The translations under genes and the position numbers were made by a program. The notes beneath the pieces were generated by a model that saw only the letters and a program-made list of their open reading frames with translations, was not told the origin of the DNA and did not search any database. Source: Lathyrus oleraceus (Eukaryota; Streptophyta; Magnoliopsida; Fabales; Fabaceae). Taken from it: a DNA stretch of 64,000 nt. The DNA lies in assembly GCF_024323335.1 (NCBI RefSeq), contig NC_066584.1, positions 269,072,344-269,136,343 on the forward strand, in the 5' to 3' direction. Positions 22,885 to 36,330 of this stretch are shown in pieces (position 1 is the stretch's first letter; each line of letters starts with the position of its first letter).

Positions 22885-23362
22885 TAAGGATCCCTTAGCA
22901 ACAATGTCAGATGATCTGGTTGCAGGAGCGTACTTCCTTCGGATGCGTCGGATCTCAGTCTCAAAAGGTGTTTTCATCTGAGTTTTCTCAAGGACAAGCT
23001 GATCAACAATCTTCTTCCAAGCACCGGATGGATGAGGAATACTAGAGGAAGATGGACCCTCTGGCTCTCTATGTCTCTTCACTACTCGGTCTCCAAGAAG
23101 TTCAATAAGCGTATCTTTATCCTTTGACTCAAGTTGCAACTCCTGATGCTTTCGATTCAAAGCATGGAACCGCTCTTCCTACATATCTTTATCTTGCTTC
23201 ATCTTGATGAGTGCGTCTTCAAATCCTCTACATCTTCGTTAGGGAGAGTTAATGGCTCAACCACAACCAAAGACATGGGTCTTTCACAAGCATACGACAT
23301 CTTTAATTCTAAAGCTCTTTTCTTCGCCCAAGTAGTGTAAGATTCTAAAGCTACACAGTTAC
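22885..23362 (-). pseudogene. ORF1 C-terminal part of element D (interrupted by K)
   Basis: On the minus strand this carries CVALESYTTWAKKRALELKM, CERPMSLVVVEPLTLP, a coiled-coil-like stretch (RKHQELQLESKDKDTLIELL in a close form) and the end RRIRRKYAPATRSSDIVAKG. It matches E's ORF1 end at 43330-43820. A frameshift lies near 23220 and a stop near 23178. If solo LTR K and one target-site copy are removed, the frame joins directly to the short piece at 28264-28316. Confidence 0.85.
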
Positions 23363-26300
23363 TGTAGCGGGGTATTCGTTACCATTAGAGATATTGACTA
23401 AATCCAACGTAAATCATACAAGTCGAGTCGCCACCGTACTTCTATTTATCCAAAGGAATGGTTAGAAAGCGAACAAAAACCTAATAGTTTTAACAAAACT
23501 AGTAAAAGAGAACAGAGATCTGGGTAAGGGGGTTGGTTATGCAATGGGAAGGTGTTAGGCACCCAAAACATCCTAGGTACTCCTAGGGAGCCCTTTTCAT
23601 ATTTGTTGCAAAGATTGTTTGTTTTGTGAAAATTTTGTTTGTGCAAACATGATTGAAGAGATGAGAAGAGAATATACAAGTTTATTTACATTTTGTGTTT
23701 GGATGGATAAACCCATTGCCTACGTACCATCTTATAAAAAGATTAGGATCAAAACCTCGTAGTTCGGGGTAAAAATCTCAAAACAAGTTGGTGAATTGAT
23801 TGGTCCAAAAGCCTTAAGGTCTTTTGTTATCAAAGGGAGAAAACTCAACCAAATCACAAATCCACCATGTGAGGATAACTTCAACATGCTAGTGAGGGGT
23901 TAACCCTATAATAAGCATGGAAGACTCATTGTCCATCACTAAGGATATAGATGAGTATTACATCTACCACAAGGATAACTCAAACCTAATAGCTAAAGGT
24001 TATGGAAAATTTGATTAAGAAAGTGGCCATTGGAACCACAAAAAGACATTTGAATGGGTTATATTTACCAATTAAAAGTATATACAAAAATGGTCAAAGT
24101 TGGTTTAAAGGTTCAATTCAAAATAAGTATTATGAAAAGAAGGCTTGAAAATCAAAAGCATAAGGCTTAGGTTTCTAATGTTTGAAAGCAAAGGTTAAAT
24201 GTTTGCACAAAAGGTTTTGGCTTAGGTTAGAGTGGAGAGATGAAGAAGAAGGGCTAAGTCCTAAGTAAAACAAAAAAGAGAAGGGATGAAGAATCAAAAC
24301 CACAAAAGGAGTCCCTCTCTTGAGATCATATTGATGATCCAAGTAGCTCCCATCCTTTGGAATAAGCAACCACAAAGCATAAGCAATCAAATAAGTCTCA
24401 CAAGAGATCCTCAATGTATCTTGTATCTTCCACTTGGATGCACATGGCAATGGTTCTCCAATCAAGCTCAAATGGAAACTCCTATCACAAAAGCACACAC
24501 ATCAAAGATTCCATGAAGTAAAACAAGAATGGACAAGAGTGAGTTTAGAGATTTGGTTCCTCTAACCCATCTTCATCATTAAGATCCTTTTACTCCAATT
24601 TTGCATAAGGAAGGTCCTAGAATCTAAGTCCAATTCTCCATTTCTTTGCATAGGGAAAGTCCTAGAAACTAAGTCCATTTCTTTGTATTTGGTTCACAAC
24701 AAACAAAACAAAACACAAGCACAATAACATATATACTTTTATGTGCTCAAGTGAGCAAAAGGCAAATGGAATTAAAATAAACATGTGCTCAAGTGAGCAA
24801 AGAGAAAAGCAAATGGATAATATGTGCAAGTAAAGTAAATTGCATAAAAGTAAATTGCATAAAAGTAAATTGCATAAAGTAAATGTTAATTGTCAATAGT
24901 TAGTGTTAGTAGTTAGTGTGCCATAAGGCAAATTTAGCGCTATGTTAAGCAATCGTAATTGGACTTATGTAGAAGTCACAACTATCTGAGGCCGGTCAAT
25001 AATAATGTAGGCAACAAACACAAGTTAGGAGTCTTGATTAGTGAACCAAGTCCCAACAACTTGCCATGCCAAAAAGAAGAAGAGAAATGATCTTGTATTG
25101 GTTTAAGCCTTTTGCATGATTTAGAAGACAACCTATCCTTAATGCAAAGCTATTCCCTTGATCACTTGATCATGATGAATTAGATTTGAATCAAGGAAGA
25201 TTAAATCTCCCTAATCAATGCTAACTTATCAACCTTCAACTCATTGATCAAAGGGAAAGAAGAAGAAAATGAATAAGAAGAAGATGGATAAGAGAAATGG
25301 AAATGGCAAAATTAAAATGCATTAAATGAAATGACATATACCAATCCTCATATGTTGACCAATAACATTGAAAGTCAAGGTTAAACAATCAAAAACAGAA
25401 GTGAGATGAAGATTGGAAGTCAAGAAATGAATAAAATATTTTTGGCATTTTTTAATATTTAATTAAACTTGAATTAAAAATAAAAGAAAAGGTCAAACTT
25501 CAAAATTACTTCAAATCAACCTTGAAAGGTCCAAGTAATTTATCCTAAGTTCAACAAGGTCAAACAAAGTTTGACAAAAAATTTCAGCATTTTTAAAAGT
25601 CACAAACTATTTTTTACCAATTAAAAATGAATAAAAATAACCTAATTGAATTAAAATATCAAATAAATCTCAAATCAATTTAAAAATTGATGAGAATATT
25701 TTTCATAGATCCATCATCATTCAAATAGGTTAGGAAAATATTTTTGTACTTTTTGAATATCAAAAACTAATTAAAATGAATTAAAAATAACCAGAAAAGA
25801 GAAAATTCACAAAAAATATCAAATGACAAAATAAAAAATATTAAAAATCAGAAATAGAAACTAGAACTTATTTGGGAAATAATGCAATTGGTCCCATAAT
25901 TTTTGGATAAAAAATGAGAGAGATGTGATTTTTTGAAATAAAAGGAATTAAAGAAAATAAAAACAGAAATAAAAAAATTAGAAAAATCCACAGCGCTTGG
26001 ATCTGAGCTCATTAATTGAACTGGCAGATCACAAGGCTGGGAGATGCGCGCGCATGGAAGTCCACAGTCAATGCAAGCACATGGGAAACAAATAAAAGTC
26101 ATAACAATGGATGATCAGGATTCGATCTGGAAACAAGATCACACGGCCAGGATTTAAACTGGAAACAGGCGGCCACCGGAGCCACCTTCTTCTCCGGTGA
26201 GCCTGCAGATTCCGGCCAGTTTGCAGGTTTTCAAACCTCCATGGAAATGAACGATCCTTATACCAAAATGAAGCTGGGGTGATGTACATCACCCCTGTAA

Positions 26301-28263
26301 CCTTGAATCACACTCAAGATTCCTATAAACAGAGAAATATGAGGTGGAAGATTCAGGCATGCAAAATGCAGATCAAGGAAAAGCAAAATTGAAGCTACCA
26401 CTAGCTTGCCCCTCAAGTGAGGACTTCAGAAAACATTAGATCCAAGCAAAAAGGTCCATGGATGATGAGAATCGAAGAAAATACCAGTTGGAGTGTGTGC
26501 TTGAATTCTAGTATCTTGAGCTTGATGCCTTGCTTGCTTTGCCAAAACAGAAGTTCAGTGAGATGAATGGTGAAGGTTTAGAAGCATTAGATCTAAGAAT
26601 TCAACCAAATGAAGTTGAATTTTAGATCTGAAAATTTTGTAGAGAAATGGAACTTGCTTCTTTAGTGATGGTTATGGAGAGAATTCTGTAGCATTTCAGG
26701 TTGAATTAGGCGTCTCAAATGAGTGGAACGAAGTCTCTATTTATAGAGGAAGTGGCAAGGAGAGTGTGAAATGATCCGTGTGCATGGCATGTGAAACTTC
26801 ATTGCATGGGCTTGCATGATCATGCACAAGGCCCAAAAACAATGCCAAATGAACTCTGAGCATCAGCCAAATGAATTTGGACGTGTGACTTGCAAGGCAA
26901 TTGCTCATGCACCAAGATTTCAAGTGAATTCTTCATTTGTACCTAAACATTCATCTCTTCAAAAGTACCATTTAGAAAATCCAAACATAGGCATATGGGT
27001 AATGGTTGGAAAGGTATTTGTATAAGGAACAAATGTTATGTTGGACAAAAACTCATTTTAAGTGTGTAAATTTATGAAATTTGAGTTTAAAGTGCAAGGT
27101 GCAAGATATGCCAAGGCAAGGTTTCTAAAATTGGCCAACTTTCAAGCCCTTCTGTTTTGATGATGCAAGCTTCAAATAGAAAAACTTCCAACATAAAAGT
27201 TTTAGATCTTTTCAACACAATCAAAATGGACTTAAATTTTGCATCATTTGGATTTTTTATGAAAGAGTTATGGGCACTTGAAGTTGGACTTTTTTGCCTT
27301 TTAATGCCTTTGGTCAAAAAGGACCTATAATGTCTTGCATTATCACATGTATTTCCTTTGAGATTTTGAAATTTTGTTCAACATAGCATTTGAATTAGAC
27401 ATCTTAATATTTCCAATGCATTTGATCCCACCTCAAAATCATAAAAAATGAATGAGTTATGTCCTTGGGAAGTTGACCTACAATTAGGGTTTCAGTCAAA
27501 ATGACCTATAATGTATTGGAATGGAAGATGGTCTTCCAAGCTTCAAATCAATTTTTGCTGAACATGAAAGTTGTTCATATTGTCCTTAAGAACAGTTTTG
27601 CTTTTGTAACCATCTCCATTTGACTAACACATAAAAAGTTAGGTCTCAGTGCATTTCAAAATAGTTAGATGAATTGACTGATCAACTTCTCAAGTCCACA
27701 ACCCATATCTTGATGAATTGATGATTGAGGACACTCAAATAAGTTCAAATATGCATGAAATGAAGAGTTAAAGAACTTCCCTTGATTATATTTGACCATG
27801 GGCTGAGGTTGCTTCATGAGCAAGGCATTGTGGTGCACAGATGAATTAGGGTTTCCTTGAAGGACAGGATCTCAAACCCTTTGACTTGCTTTGATCAAAA
27901 TTATGAATTGAGATACTAGGGAGGCATATTTTATAGATGAGAGTTTTGGAATCCATTAACATGCTTGCTTTCATCTCCTCTTGGCCATGTCTTTGTACTA
28001 ATGATCTCCTTGAAGCTTTTGACCTGGTGATTGCTCAAGCTACAAACAAAAGGTGTTAATGACATATTTTTGTGCTTTTAGTTAGTAAACACAATGAGAA
28101 AAGCAATGATATACAATTAAAGCATGCTTGGTGATCTCAAACCACTCACAAGGAGTCTCACCCAAAGGGTAAAGGGAACCAAGATGCTAGTGATCCTTGA
28201 GGCAATGCAAATGCAATGTTATGATGCCATAAGGGATATTAGGGACAAAATTGGGGTCTTACA
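23363..28263 (-). mobile_element. Solo LTR K (4901 bp) with target duplication GTTAC
   Basis: On the minus strand it begins TGTAAGACCCC at 28263 and ends ATACCCCGCTACA at 23363. It is flanked by GTTAC on both sides (23358-23362 and 28264-28268), with ORF1 of D continuing across. There is no primer site or polypurine tract at either edge, so this is a solo LTR left by LTR-LTR recombination. It shares its 3' end with J. A TATA box is at 26745-26738. Short ORFs inside are not coding. Confidence 0.92.
26738..26745 (-). promoter_or_regulatory. TATA box of solo LTR K
   Basis: The minus strand reads TATAAATA 1.52 kb from the LTR start, at the position conserved in B, E and H. Confidence 0.6.
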
Positions 28264-28316
28264 GTTACCCGGACCAAGCTTAGATATTCTCTTCCTATGC
28301 ACATTACGCCAAGCAT
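28264..28316 (-). pseudogene. Short ORF1 piece of element D between K and E
   Basis: The minus strand encodes AWRNVHRKRISKLGPG, matching E's sequence just before NCVALKAYTTW. It is cut on the right by the 5' LTR of E at 28317. Confidence 0.8.
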
Positions 28317-29774
28317 TTTAAGACCCCAATTTTGACCCTAAGATCCCTCATGCTATCTCAACATATGCATTAGCATTGGGATCACACCTTGACATTCTCC
28401 TTACCCCTCATTCATTGGGTTTGTATTGGGAGAGGTCACCAAGCACTTTAGATTGTATCATACTTCATTTTTATTTATTTACTAACCAAAATACCAAAAA
28501 TATGTCAATGTATAGTTTGTTTCTTTTGTAGGTGGTGTACATGCACACATATGCTCTATCAAGCTCATATATAGGGTTTGAGACCCTCAATGCAAGGAGA
28601 TCAATAAATAAATGGTTTACTATGGTTATAAGTATCATATATGGATCCCCATTGTCTTCACATGTTATTTTCATTAAGAAATCATCAAGAGTTTGGAGTT
28701 GGTTTGCCTTGGAAACCCTAATTCATCTAGGTATCTTGTGTGACTTCTTCAACAAGTTTCTTCAACAATTGATCAAATATTTCAAGGGATACTTCACATT
28801 ACATAATCTTATGCATATAGCATCCTCCATGAGTCCCAAAAGGCAATATATTGTCAAGCTAGCAAGTTGGTTCATGATGGTTGAGCAATGAAAGTCAATT
28901 GGTCAAAACTGGGGTTCCCAAGACCTTATCTCTTACACTTTTTGTCATATGAAAATGATTCCAAGAGAAAAGTTACTCTAAATTACATTCCAAACAACTT
29001 TCATGATTAAGTCAAGAGCTATTTTTTCTTGGAAATTCATTTTTTATGGTGAAAGATTATAGGTCATTTTGTCTGAACCCTAGTTTGGAGGTCAACTTCT
29101 CAAGACCATAACTTGCTCAATTTGTATGATGTCTAATTAAAATTTGATGTTTATAGGAAGTGAAAATTCAACTTGCAAATGCATGTGCCAAGAGGAAACA
29201 TTATAGGTCATTTTGGGCCAATACCATCGAACAAGTGGTTTTCCTCAACTTCTAAAATGCATAACTCCTTCATGCCGAATCCAAATGAGGTCAATTTTGT
29301 GACCAAATTTAAGAGGTTTGAAAGATCTACAAATTTTATGAAGCCCATAGAAAAATTTATTCAAGGTGGAAGAAGTGAACATTTGACTTGGGACTTAGAA
29401 AATTTTCAAATATGTTTGATTTCCCAAACGTCCACCTCAAAATTCATCATGATCAAAGCTTCAAATGAAAACGTGTTCAACATAAAACTTGTTCCCCTTG
29501 ATCTCATCTTTCCAAAACATCAAAGGTCATCTAATTTGGATTAAAATTGAGGGACTTGCGCTTGGGTGTAAGTTAAAGCACCATTTGGATAATTTGAAGT
29601 TCCAATTTCCACATACATTTGCATGAGCTTCTAACATGATTTCAACATGAAGTACATTGAACTTTGGATCAGTTGGCATCATCTCATAGGCCTAATGCAT
29701 GCCCATGCATCCATGCAATGGAGAATTTGAAAATTTTCCAAATTTGGAAGTGTGAAAATATCATTCACATTGGT

Positions 29775-29782
29775 TATAAATA
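29775..29782 (+). promoter_or_regulatory. TATA box of the element E LTR
   Basis: TATAAATA lies 1458 bp from the LTR start, at the position shared with B, H and K. Confidence 0.6.
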
Positions 29783-30285
29783 AGACCTTTCATGATCAAA
29801 AATAGGATCCCTCTTACCCAAGCATCGACCCCCTTCTTCCCCAAACACCATTGAAAGGATAACCTTGAAGGTTTCTTGAGAAACTGAGTTTCAATTCTCC
29901 TTCTATTTTAGGATTGAAACTCTAAGAGTCCAAGGTCAAATTGGAAGAAAGATCAAGCTAATCTGAAGCTCCTCGAAGATGAGATTTCAGAAACTTTTCT
30001 TCTTCGATTCTCCCTCATTTCTCATCCATTTTGATGGATTGTTGGTTTTCTGAAGTCCTACCAATGTAGGCAACAAGATTGAGTTGCTTTGAGGTCAAAT
30101 CGAAGCACCTCAATTCATAATCCTCAAAATTCAAATTCCAGTATCTTTTCATATACTTGGAATTGGACAAAATTGAGGCCATATTGAAGCTCCTGAGCAT
30201 TTTTTTCTTTAAATCCATTTCTTGATTTTTCATTTTGGTAATGGTTGACGATAGACCAGTCCGGTGAGGTCCACCAGAGAAGAAG

Positions 30286-30305
30286 ACCGGAGCTCTAGCT
30301 CCGGT
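30286..30305 (+). repeat. Near-perfect palindrome in the leader of LTR E
   Basis: ACCGGAGCT and AGCTCCGGT are separated by two bases, giving 9 bp arms. It sits about 500 bp after the TATA box, near where B and H have the TGGACCT/AGGTCCA hairpin. Confidence 0.7.
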
Positions 30306-32952
30306 GATGAGTTGTCTTGCATCTCAACCATAAGATCCTTTTAAAATGTTTTAATCTCATGCGATGCTTTTGAATACCAAACTTATACCGCGATGACTGC
30401 AGTGCACCATGGAACCGCTTTCATCCATCTGATATGCCACCTCAATTAATGAGGGAGATCAGATGGCTCTCCGTTTTTTGAATTTCTAAATATTTCTTTT
30501 AATTGCTTAATTTTAATTAATTCATATTAACTTCATTATTGATCCAAAAAATATAGGACTTTCACCCAAAAAAAATCAAATATTTTCCTCTTTCATTTTG
30601 TGAATTAAAATTATTTTTTGGATCAATATTCATATTTTTCATGATTTAAATGTTTTTGTCGATATATTTAATTGTTTCAAAATACTTCTGAATTTTCAAA
30701 AATAATGAAATTTTTTGTCCAAGGTCCTTTGACCTTGTTTGACCAATGATAAATCTCTTGGCCATTTATTTGGTGTTTGGAAGAGGTTTTAGGTTTTTGA
30801 TAAAAAATAACTTAATTTAATGCATTTTAATTTGATTTTTTAATTGTTTAATTGTGTGAAAATTATGTTGAGCCACTTTTATTGACTTGTGAAGTTTGAC
30901 TATGTGTTTGGGCCTTGGTCAAGGTTGATTTGACTTTTGTTGGATTAAAATCATTGGATTTAAGGGATTGATAAAATGTACATTTCATCTCCCAAAATGA
31001 ATGAATGATTTTAATTTGGTAAAATTCCTCCCATGACCAATTTGTGTTTGTCTCATTTCCCCTCCCTCTTCATCTTCAATACCATTCTATCCCACCCCTT
31101 TCATTGACCAATGAAGTCTCAATATCCTAAGGCTAATTGGTTCATCAATAACTTTGTGTTAGATGAACCAATACAAGTATGGATGGGATCAGGTCCATCC
31201 TTTGATCATTTTCTTTTTGTCTGTGGTATACTTTAGAAGAATGGTTCATTATACCATATCTCTAACATGCATTAACACCAAAATTTCTATTGCCCAGCCT
31301 CAGATAGTTGTGACTTCTACATAAGTCCAATTACGATTGCTTAACATAGCGCTAAATTTTGACCCAAAGGCATACCATTCTAGTAAGTGAGATCGTAAGT
31401 CTCCCCCCTTTCATGGTATTGTGTGGAAACTTGGCATTTTTTCCTTCCTTTGGAAGATGTCTTGGTTCAAGGATCCATGCTTGTGAATAGAGGGTTGAGT
31501 GTTCTCCAAAGATTGACTTAAACAATTGAAAAGCAAAACACCAATAACATTTAATCAACTAACATTTGACTAATCTTTTAATTACAAGTCATTCACTTTA
31601 TACAACTTAAATTCAAGTCATTTACCATTTCATTTGCCATGTTACTAATCATTTAACTTGTTTATACTTATGCCATTTTAACTTTGCTCACTTGAGTCAT
31701 ATATTGTGATTGTATATATTTGTTTGTGTTTGTGGTCTTAGGACCTTAAGATACTTAATAAACAACAAAAACCCTAAAAAAATGGTTGTGTGGACTGTTG
31801 GATTTGATATGAGCTTTGGACTTTGAATTAGGTAGCATTCCCTATGCAAAAGGACTTGGCCAATGCCAACATTTCTGAAACCAAGTTTCTGAGTTGAGCT
31901 TCCATCTGATGCAAGTATTGGTATCCACATGAATTCATTTGCCACATGGTCTTGATGAAAATGTTACTTTGAACTTGTGTCCAATGCCTTATTCTGAGCC
32001 ATTCAAGGAGTATGTCATCTGATACAAGGGAAGATTAAGAAGGAAATTTTGAAGTTGCTTGCTTGGATGTGGCTATCTTTATTTGATGCCTTTCTCTTCA
32101 TCTTGCTACTTGTTTATTGATATTGCATGATTCTAAAGTCCAAAGAAAATGTGGATTTCTATATGACATTCTTGTCTATTGGATTATATCCCATCGGTCA
32201 TATCTTTTCATCTCTTCACTTTTAAATTTTTGCTTAGGATTAGTCTCTTCATCTCCTCCCATTTCTTAAATTTCAAATCTCTTTCCCCTTATTTTCAAAA
32301 ATCTTATTTTCTTGTGATTTCTAAACATATATTCTTTTGCAAATTAGAAACTTTTGCCTTATGCCATTGTTTTTTTTTAAACTCTTTTCTTAATCAAACA
32401 TGTAAATAAATTTAACCATATTGACTTAAAATTTCAAAAAAGATAAAAAAAACTAACACTCTTTCAAACTCTTGTAGGCCCTTTGTGCTTCTTTTAAACT
32501 TAAATTTTTGTTAAAAGCAATTCGCTCACTTTGAAATTGATACCATGAACTATGAGGTTTTGATCCCTCATTTTATGTTGGTATGTAGGCACAAGTCTGA
32601 AGGTCTTGTCAAACACAAAAAATATAATTAATAAATTCTTTTCTCATCCCCGCACTCTATTTATTGCAAACATCATTTTATACCAAAAACACATATAAAC
32701 ATAAAAAAGGGCTCCCTGGGAGTACCTAGGACACTTTTGGTGCTAACACCTTCCCTCTGTGTAACCAACCCCCTTACCTGTAATCTCTGGCATTTTATTA
32801 GTTTTGATTTGAAAACTTCTCATCTTTGGGTTTTGTTCATACTTTTCCCTTTTCCTTTGGAAACCATAAAAGCATGGTTGCGACTCTGGTTTTATTGACG
32901 TTAAGTTTATCCATAGCTTAATGGTCATGGATTTACCGCTATAGAAATTAAG

Positions 32953-32970
32953 TGGCGACTCTGATGGGGA
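32953..32970 (+). other. Primer binding site of element E
   Basis: TGGCGACTCTGATGGGGA lies 9 bases after the LTR end. It differs from A's primer site mainly at GA versus AC after CTCT. It is the Arg-tRNA-type Ogre primer site. Confidence 0.85.
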
Positions 32971-33749
32971 GTAGTCCTCAGTAGGTTTAGCCTGCTTTTT
33001 ATGTGTATATAATTGTATATTTGATGTTTGTATATTTTTTATGTCATGTAATCTACTTGTTATGCTTGGTGATTTCTGAGTGGTGAGATAAGTTCTAACC
33101 CGAACTTGAATTTCAATTAAGATAGGAGGATGGTATAGTCATGTTCGACTTGTGTGGAGTAGTCCTTAACAAGTTGGCTTGAGACCCATCTACTCAATGG
33201 AGAACCTTTTCGATCTATTGATGTCACACATGTTATTTGTAGTTAGGCATTACTTTCTCTGATTTCGGGTCCAAGAAGCTGAGGACCGTAGAACATTTAA
33301 CCCAACTTGGCCTATTTAGGACGTAGTGCGGAGACTATTCAAGTGTGGACTTGATAACATTTGTTACGTGATACTACACTCATACGAGTTTCTCTTGAGA
33401 ATATTATGGGTTGATGAGTCCGTCATCCTAACCTGTAATATCCGATAGATGGAAATAAGACTCTGGGAACTTTTTAGAACATGATCTACATGTTTTTATC
33501 CTTAGTAAACTCCTTAGGGATGGTTCTTAACTCGACTCCATGCTCGTGACTCACAACAAACCCTTGACTCTTGGTTGATCCAATCAAGTCTTGCCAATAT
33601 CAATGGAACTTGGGTGTTGATAAGGTGAAAACCATAATCCACAAAAATGGATGATTGTTCTTGACAATGACTCGATCCATCCATTGACCTTTGTTTGTTT
33701 TCCTTGTGTGTGATCCCTTACTTGTGATTGTTCCATTCATGCATTCATT
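32971..33749 (+). other. Leader of element E
   Basis: Non-coding sequence between primer site and ORF1. The phrase GAGTAGTCCT occurs twice (near 32970 and 33165). I see no gene, and no triplicated repeat like that of element A. Confidence 0.6.
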
Positions 33750-34006
33750 CGCATCATGACATTCATCACACGAAAAATAACTTCAAGAAACTGAGGTTTT
33801 ACATGCAACTATTTTCAGACATAGATTATGGACGAAGGAACATTAAGAAGTACAGTTTCAGATCCCTTGGACTTCAAGAAACATCATGGGGAGCTTCTAT
33901 ATGTGTTATCTACTTATGTGGTTGAAGGACTCTTGAGTGTGTTGGTTTAGTTTTATGACCCTCTCTATCGTTGCTTCACTTTTCCCGATTATCATCTTAT
34001 GCCTAT
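33750..34006 (+). pseudogene. ORF1 N-terminal piece of element E, before solo LTR L
   Basis: It encodes FYMQLFSDIDYGRRNIKKY in one frame and, near the end, YDPLYRCFTFPDYHLMP in another. The latter matches RCFTFPDFQMAP in A's ORF1. A TAG precedes YDPLYRCF (Gln probably lost). Solo LTR L then interrupts at CCTAT. The start of the protein cannot be placed with confidence. Confidence 0.75.
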
Positions 34007-36314
34007 TGTCGCTACGCAAAAAATACAGAGTCGCCATCGGTTTTTATTTATTCCAAAGGAAAGGGAAAATATCGAGAAAACCCCAAAGAATGGTCATCGC
34101 AACCACGAACAGGTTCGGAAGTCGGTTATGGGAGGGGAAGGTATTAGCACCCCTCACATCCATGGTACTCCATGGGAACCATCTAGGATATTTGCGCTTA
34201 CGTGTGTATTGTTTATCGAATGCTTTCTTGCCAAAGGTTTGCGGAGTGGAGGTAGATTTTAAATTAGTGTGCTCGCCAAGGAATGGATCCTCGTGCCTAC
34301 GTATGCCCACTTGTTGAAGTGAGAAATCAGAGCCTTCGTAGTTTGTGGGTTTAAAATGTTTGGTTTGTTTTGTTGATTTTATTACCTTGAAGAAGGGTTT
34401 TCGATGGTGTCGCCCTAAGGCTCAAACAAAAGGTTTGAATGTGTTAAGTTGTTTTTAAGTTTTGAAGAAAGTGTTATTGAATTCGGATTGCACTAAAGAC
34501 TATGGATAAAGGTGAATACCTCAAACGATCAAGCCAAACGTCTTGTGTTCGAAGCATTCAGAATGAGTGTAGGAAAGCTCCAGTCTCATCCATTCTTTAT
34601 CGCTTAAGGCTCGTGACGTACGATCCTAATCGCCATTTATTATATTTTTGAGTTTGATTTGAGAAAGATGCCGCTTGACGTTGGATCAAGGGTTTGTTTA
34701 TTGAATTTGATTTGAAAAATACCTCTTGACGTTGAATCAAGGGTTTGATTATTGGTTATGAAATGTGTGCGTTCCTAATGCCTAAGGAGTAACTATAAAG
34801 CAATAAAAGAAAGCAAGTAAATGCGTACATGAGAAAGGGGATGGGGTACATGTAAAGTACAAGGGATTGCAGGAAATAAAAGATCTCATTGTCAGGTAGC
34901 CCAGGAGTAAGCCATGTGTGTACAATTGTGTCCTAAACTAGAAAGCACATAAAAAGTTACAATTTATCTTGATTCTTGAATGCTCCTTCCATGTTAGGGT
35001 TGAATGATTGTCCAAGATCTTTTGCAAGGGGCCTAACAACAATCTCTAAGTCCATTCCAATGTTCATTACATGCTTGAGAATTATCTTATTTTTGTATTT
35101 TTTAAGTCTTTGCCTCTTTTATGTTCATTTTAAGATGAAGTGAATATGATGGAATATGGAATATGAACCAAAATAAAAGCAAATAAAGTAAATGACGGAA
35201 ATTAAATGTTAGAAGCGGAATTTAAAAGTTAGTGGGTAGAATGCGGAAATTAAAGAATTAAAAGCGGAAATAAAATGTTAGTTGCGAAAAAAATGAATCA
35301 AATATTAATTGTTAGATGTTATGTTAATGTAAAATTTATTCAAGAAAACAATTAACACAAATATCAATTCTAAAGTATTAACCCAATATCAATCTAAACA
35401 ATTACCGATTCTAAACAAATATCCAAAGTAAACAAATTTAAAAAAAATTAATTCTAGAATTAACAATTAATTAATATTTGTCAATTAAGCTCTAATTTTA
35501 ACAAGTTAATCAACATTATTAATATCCAAAATATTATCTAATTATTCTAAACAATATCTAAAATAATTATTACCCTAATTACCTAATTACTTATGCTGAT
35601 CCTAAATGTTACTATCCTAATAACTAATAATCCCAAACAAACAATAAAAAGCAAGGATCGGGCCTATTGCAGGCCTACGGATGGGATCTGTGGGGTACGA
35701 AGTGCACTGAGGGGGTATGCTGATGGAAACAAAGTCTCAGGCCCACAGTCCAAAGGCCTGCGTGAGAAAACCACAAAACACCACTCTTCTTCCTTGCTTC
35801 AGCGACTCACAGAAGCAGGAAGACGGGAGAGAGTGGAACGCATCATCGACCGTGCCGACTTGTCACCGGCGACGGTAACTCCACGACGGCCTCGACCACT
35901 CCCTAACCTAACCGAGATAAACTCTACTCACTCGAACTGGATTCCAATGCAATGTGGCATAACGGAATTGAATATCGAACGCGCGGAAGTATTGAAAGAA
36001 GAAGTTCTCACCGTCGGTGCTAACGTCTTCGTTGTGAGCGATTCGAGTCCCTCCGTGCAAGTGCAAGATCGTGTCTAAATCCAAGCTTCTTGACGAAGAC
36101 GAAACTGTTACGCCGTGCTCGTGCGGTGAAGATCGGACGATGACGATCGAAAGCGGTGCAGAGCGGCGGTGGCGGCGACGAAGAAAGAGAGATTTCGAGA
36201 GAGGGAGAAGAAGTTTGTTACGGTTGGAGGAGAAGATGGAGGAAGATTTAGCAACGAAGTGAGGAGAGTATTTTTTGGCAGCGAAAAGGTCCTCCAAACT
36301 TTGCAGAACAGAGG

Positions 36315-36322
36315 TTTATATA
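36315..36322 (-). promoter_or_regulatory. TATA box of solo LTR L
   Basis: The minus strand reads TATATAAA. The copia insertion lies only about 8 bp upstream of it, so the upstream promoter region of L now begins with the copia 3' LTR. Confidence 0.6.
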
Positions 36323-36330
36323 GCGCTCCT

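Larger units (their letters stand above)
28317..32943 (+). mobile_element. 5' LTR of Ogre element E (4627 bp)
   Basis: It aligns with LTRs B and H. Both tips have decayed: TTTAAGACCCC instead of TGTAAGACCCC at the start and CCGCTATA instead of CCGCTACA at the end. A primer site follows at 32953. The TATA box is at 29775-29782 and a 9 bp-arm palindrome at 30286-30305. No coding sequence is seen. Confidence 0.9.

Noticed and set aside
24175..24498. 107-codon minus-strand frame in solo LTR K, with overlapping plus-strand frame
   Set aside because: It lies in LTR sequence with no recognisable protein motif, and the related LTRs do not keep it open.
32940..32975. Possible tRNA gene around the TGGCGACTCT tract of E
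   Set aside because: Only the primer-site complement of a tRNA end is present, with no cloverleaf around it. The same is true at 8871 and 53677.
33980..34040. Left edge of LTR L as the start of an internal region with primer site
   Set aside because: No primer-site sequence lies next to it. Instead CCTAT flanks both edges and ORF1 of E resumes, so it is a solo LTR.
35593..36297. Overlapping plus and minus ORFs of 161 and 129 codons in LTR L
   Set aside because: They lie in the R-U5 region of a solo LTR, are not preserved as ORFs in LTR A, and have no recognisable motif.
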